This document shows positions 18,878-20,214 of a stretch of 20,214 nt of DNA, piece by piece (the first letter of the stretch is position 1; each line of letters starts with the position of its first letter). The position numbers and the translations under genes are program-made. The notes under the pieces are model-generated. The model was not told the origin of the DNA. It saw only the letters and a list, made by a program, of their open reading frames with translations, and searched no databases. The DNA is taken from IMG/VR virus record IMGVR_UViG_3300035698_026233, positions 1 to 20,214 of that record; one strand, given 5' to 3'. The DNA comes from a virus.

Positions 18878-19370
18878 AACTTTTTTCGTAAAAATCTATA
18901 TTCAACTTAGAGTTTTTAGCACACGATGCTAAGAACCTTCCATGGCTTCTAGCGGGTCTAAACTTGTAACAACTTTTCCCTGGTAAGTTAGTTGTAAGTG
19001 TATCCCAGTATATTTTATAGATATAACCATCTGAATGCTTATTAGTGTAATAAACAATTGGTCTATCTTCAATCTTTTTAATTTCCTCCATAGTTAATCC
19101 AGGATACTTCTGGGCCCAAAGCTTACGAGTTTCTCCGAAATCAACTTTCATTGCTTTCTTATTTATGTTACCTTCTTCATCTAGTAAGGAAGGCTTAAAC
19201 TTTTTTATCTGCAGTGATCCCATCGAAGGTAACTTAAGAACTAAGTTTTCTAGAATCATTGCTCTCATTAGTGCTGCGTTACACTCGGTAATAAAAGCAC
19301 TGAATGTTTTATAATCTATTCCTGTGTCTTCTTCTTTATAAATATCTTTTACTCTATAGTCTGCGGTCAT
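18870..19370 (-). CDS. IHF/HU-like conserved crAss-like structural-cassette protein, 166 aa
   Basis: A helical start (DYKTFSAFITECNAALMRAM-like, about 19-38) leads into ENLVLKLPSMGSLQIKKFKP (41-60). This resembles the helix-helix-beta pattern of HU/IHF proteins, where V-x-L-x-G-F-G-x-F precedes the beta arms. Then come VDFGETRKLW (about 76-85), YYTNKHSDGYIYKIYWD (about 107-123) and a basic C-terminal part. Proteins annotated as IHF subunits are known between capsid and tail genes in crAss-like phages. Whether they bind DNA or form part of the tail rings is open; the position inside the neck operon favours a structural role. The start ATG overlaps the stop of the 243-aa gene (ATGA), and the end overlaps the next start by 8 bases. 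Confidence 0.6.
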   Translation of the reverse strand: MTADYRVKDIYKEEDTGIDYKTFSAFITECNAALMRAMILENLVLKLPSMGSLQIKKFKPSLLDEEGNINKKAMKVDFGETRKLWAQKYPGLTMEEIKKIEDRPIVYYTNKHSDGYIYKIYWDTLTTNLPGKSCYKFRPARSHGRFLASCAKNSKLNIDFYEKSYA

Positions 19371-20098
19371 TGTTGTCTACTTTGGCTACGTTGCTGAGGA
19401 GCTGCTCCAGGGTCAGACTTATCTGCAGCATCATTAGTATCATCAGAAGGCATTTGCATACGAGTGACTAATTGTTGAATCACTTGCGGTCTAATAAAGT
19501 TAAATAAACGCTCAGACAACGGATACTCATTCTCCATAGTCCAGCACTCACTCGCTGGAAGATTAAAACTAGCGGCCTCAACAGGATCTTCGAATACCCC
19601 TCGTATGTGTATTCCTTTAATATACTCGAAATCGTTAGAATTCGATGTGAGGTATAAACGATCATCATAATGAAATGCATGAGTAACATGCTTATTAAAT
19701 CGACCATTACCTGCATAGTTCAATTGAGAGAAAGGAATCACCGGATATTCTAACCCCTGTACATCCGGTGGCCCTACTCTTGTGTATAATAATCTACGTT
19801 TAGTTTCTACTGCTCTAGGAATCTCGAGTGTAGTTCTAATAAAATGTCCTTGTCCAGTAAAACCGAAACCTGTACCGTCAGAAGGTAGAATTGTATCTAC
19901 TCTTTCAGTAACCGTAATAGGTAAGTCTTGTAATAACTTAGAATCTATTAATGTTCCAATTTTGTTGTACTCATTAGTAACCCACAGAGATCTTTGCTGG
20001 TTAATTAATTGAATAATCAAACGCTCGTCAACTGTAGTATCATCAGAATTAATATTTAATTCTTCATAGATTTGGTATACTAATTCATTTCCGGTCAT
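19367..20098 (-). CDS. Ring-like neck protein of crAss-like phage, 243 aa
   Basis: The protein has a helical N-terminus (NELVYQIYEELNINSDDTTVDERLIIQLINQQRSLW, 4-39) of the kind that begins crAss-like neck proteins, then a beta-rich middle with short hydrophobic strands. IRGVFEDPVEAASF (about 165-178) is followed by ENEYPLSERLFNFIRPQVIQQL. This 'VFEDP ... YP(L/I)' layout is typical of phage ring or neck proteins. The last 25 residues are a low-complexity Asp/Ala/Gln/Ser tail. No catalytic motif is visible. It opens the overlapping neck operon, 17 bases after the previous gene, with a TAACTTTG box in between. The assignment to a ring protein is from pattern and position, not from a search. Confidence 0.6.
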   Translation of the reverse strand: MTGNELVYQIYEELNINSDDTTVDERLIIQLINQQRSLWVTNEYNKIGTLIDSKLLQDLPITVTERVDTILPSDGTGFGFTGQGHFIRTTLEIPRAVETKRRLLYTRVGPPDVQGLEYPVIPFSQLNYAGNGRFNKHVTHAFHYDDRLYLTSNSNDFEYIKGIHIRGVFEDPVEAASFNLPASECWTMENEYPLSERLFNFIRPQVIQQLVTRMQMPSDDTNDAADKSDPGAAPQQRSQSRQQ

Positions 20099-20102
20099 AC
20101 TG

Positions 20103-20110
20103 CAAAGTTA
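20103..20110 (-). promoter_or_regulatory. TAACTTTG box 4 bases before the 243-aa gene start
   Basis: The octamer fits the Bacteroidota -7 consensus TAnnTTTG and lies in the 17-base gap between two genes, 4 bases before ATG 20098. If it is a promoter, the message would begin at or next to the start codon. No clear -33 TTG is visible. It could also be a chance match. Confidence 0.3.
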
Positions 20111-20115
20111 ATAAA

Positions 20116-20214
20116 TTATTTAGGTAGTGAAACATGTAATGTACGCTTACCTCCTATTGGTGTATTTGTCTTACGTCCTCGAGAAAGATGTCCATGTTCA
20201 CAACGATACTCATC
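20116..20214 (-). CDS. C-terminal end of an unrecognised small basic protein (5' end outside window)
   Basis: The frame open at the right edge runs 32 codons to TAA at 20116-20118, ending in NTPIGGKRTLHVSLPK. It contains Cys-x-His-x-His (CEHGH) and many Arg/Lys. It ends 17 bases before the next gene, a spacing usual here. An alternative frame with ATG at 20213 stops after 19 codons and is less convincing. I do not recognise the family; position suggests a structural or capsid-near gene. Confidence 0.6.
   Translation of the reverse strand, partial: DEYRCEHGHLSRGRKTNTPIGGKRTLHVSLPK

Noticed and set aside
898-20012. Short open frames on the plus strand (for example 1922-2248, 898-1092, 12490-12801).
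   Set aside because: They lie opposite long, well-supported minus-strand genes, have odd composition and no recognisable motifs.
1-20214. Stop-codon recoding (TAG read as an amino acid), known in some crAss-like phages.
   Set aside because: All genes, including 3321 codons of the giant gene, read through in the standard code. TAG is not used as a stop at any of the seven visible minus-strand gene ends, but no in-frame TAG needs reading either.

Overview
The window is a 20.2 kb stretch from a crAss-like phage (Crassvirales), a short-tailed dsDNA virus of Bacteroidota. This rests on three recognised elements. One is a muzzle/stabilisation-type protein beside ring/adaptor and IHF-like proteins. 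Another is an internal (cargo-type) protein set just upstream of a giant virion protein. The third is a DFDID active-site motif, the signature of the crAss-like virion RNA polymerase (Cellulophaga phage phi14:2 gp66 type). The AT-rich composition, the general lack of strong Shine-Dalgarno sites and TAnnTTTG-like boxes before some genes also fit a Bacteroidota host. No host or species can be named from the sequence alone.

Everything real lies on the minus strand, so transcription runs from high to low coordinates. In that order: the last 32 codons of an unrecognised small basic protein (to 20116); a tail-neck module of a 243-aa ring-like protein, a 166-aa IHF-like protein, a 285-aa P22 gp4-like adaptor/ring protein, the 1208-aa muzzle-like protein and a 190-aa protein that may be a split-off piece of the muzzle (20098-13822); an internal-protein module of 607 and 662 residues (13812-9998); and one giant gene that starts at 9963 and is still open at base 1, giving at least 3321 residues.

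The neck genes overlap each other by 1-8 bases (TAATG, ATGA and ATGCATAA junctions), which suggests translational coupling. The only intergenic gaps are 2, 9, 17 and 34 bases. There are no RNA genes, mobile elements, CRISPR arrays or convincing terminators, and no gene-free stretch.

The likely joint role is as follows. The neck and muzzle proteins build the tail channel. The internal proteins and the giant polypeptide are packed in the head and ejected with the DNA, and the RNA polymerase then transcribes early phage genes in the host. The giant protein joins N-terminal Gly/Ala-rich hydrophobic segments, coiled-coil-like regions, a HExxH zincin-like protease site (His1369) and a two-barrel RNA polymerase core (Asp2659/2661/2663) in one chain. 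That chain is the most interesting object in the window.
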